Below are positions 63,801 to 64,000 of a stretch of 64,000 nucleotides of DNA, in pieces. A program made the position numbers and the translations under genes. The stretch covers positions 69,040,612-69,104,611 of the forward strand of contig CM067084.1 in assembly GCA_034008185.1 (NCBI GenBank), in the 5' to 3' direction. How positions within the stretch are numbered: the stretch's first letter is position 1; each line of letters begins with the position of its first letter. Source of the DNA: Gorsachius magnificus (taxonomy: Eukaryota > Chordata > Aves > Pelecaniformes > Ardeidae). Under the pieces are notes generated by a model. That model did no database searches. It saw only the letters and a program-made list of their open reading frames with translations, and was not told the DNA's origin.

Positions 63801-64000
63801 TTCTGAAATGTTCCATTTTCTGTCCTAGCCCTTCCTGTTCCCTTTATTCCCAAGAAAAAGCTACTACAAGAAAGACGGACTTAAGTCAACGCTACCAGCT
63901 GCCTGACCTGCTAAGAATATAGTTGTACAAACAGATGTTGGGAGTTTCTTGGTTTAATCAGGCCTTAAGAGAAAGGTCTATACTGTAGAAATCTTTCATG
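60833..64000. other. Gene-free stretch at the right edge
   Basis: No exon recognised. It contains a purine-rich A/G tract near 63541-63580 and AT-rich TATA-type sequence near 63600-63710. Confidence 0.45.

Noticed and set aside
1..64000. CRISPR array, bacterial operon, tRNA or rRNA genes, intact endogenous virus
   Set aside because: None is present. The sequence is vertebrate nuclear DNA, and the only retroviral trace is the solo LTR at 48083-48649.

Overview
The window is vertebrate nuclear DNA, almost certainly from a bird. It contains several CR1 LINE fragments ending in the CR1 tandem 3' repeat (ATTCTRTGATTCTRTGATT). It also has one solo LTR of a common avian ERVL-like type, and it has the dense CpG islands and short repeats typical of avian chromosomes. 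There is no bacterial or viral gene organisation. Almost all open frames longer than 60 codons look like chance, including the longest (about 270 to 380 codons), which lie in GC-rich CpG-island DNA.

The one gene I can identify is CRMP1 (collapsin response mediator protein 1, dihydropyrimidinase-like 1), on the minus strand. Two alternative first coding exons are visible. The distal one (14246-14560) encodes the N-terminus of the long isoform LCRMP-1 and starts MAERKRNWNKEDDLPVYLAR. The proximal one (11731-11769) encodes the 13-residue start of the short isoform, MSYQGKKSIPHIT, followed by a GTAAGC splice donor. Exon 2 onward was not found, so 1-11725 is read as part of intron 1 and the rest of the gene lies beyond the left edge. 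The two first exons sit about 2.8 kb apart in a broken CpG-rich domain of about 11.05-15.85 kb, which also holds long homopolymer runs and a GC-rich minisatellite.

Upstream of CRMP1 (15.9-64 kb) I find no exon I can name. It holds CR1 fragments (23.8-24.8, 26.2-26.6, 33.0 and 60.8 kb), the solo LTR (48.1-48.65 kb), T-tracts, a 40-bp tandem duplication (43.08 kb) and a diverged 40-bp repeat pair (19.17 and 21.49 kb). Two sites resembling RFX X-boxes lie at 36.46 and 40.93 kb. The AT-rich stretch 16.7-19.4 kb looks like a 3' UTR of another minus-strand gene, because it has four Pumilio-type motifs and an AATAAA placed 22 nt before an A-run. In other vertebrates C4orf50 and JAKMIP1 lie upstream of CRMP1 in the same orientation, but no coding exon of either was recognised.

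The two CRMP1 promoters are probably used for different isoforms of one cytosolic neuronal protein. The distal promoter carries a consensus octamer, a MEF2-type box, an E-box, a CCAAT box and a partial REST-like element. The proximal promoter is a GC-box CpG-island type.
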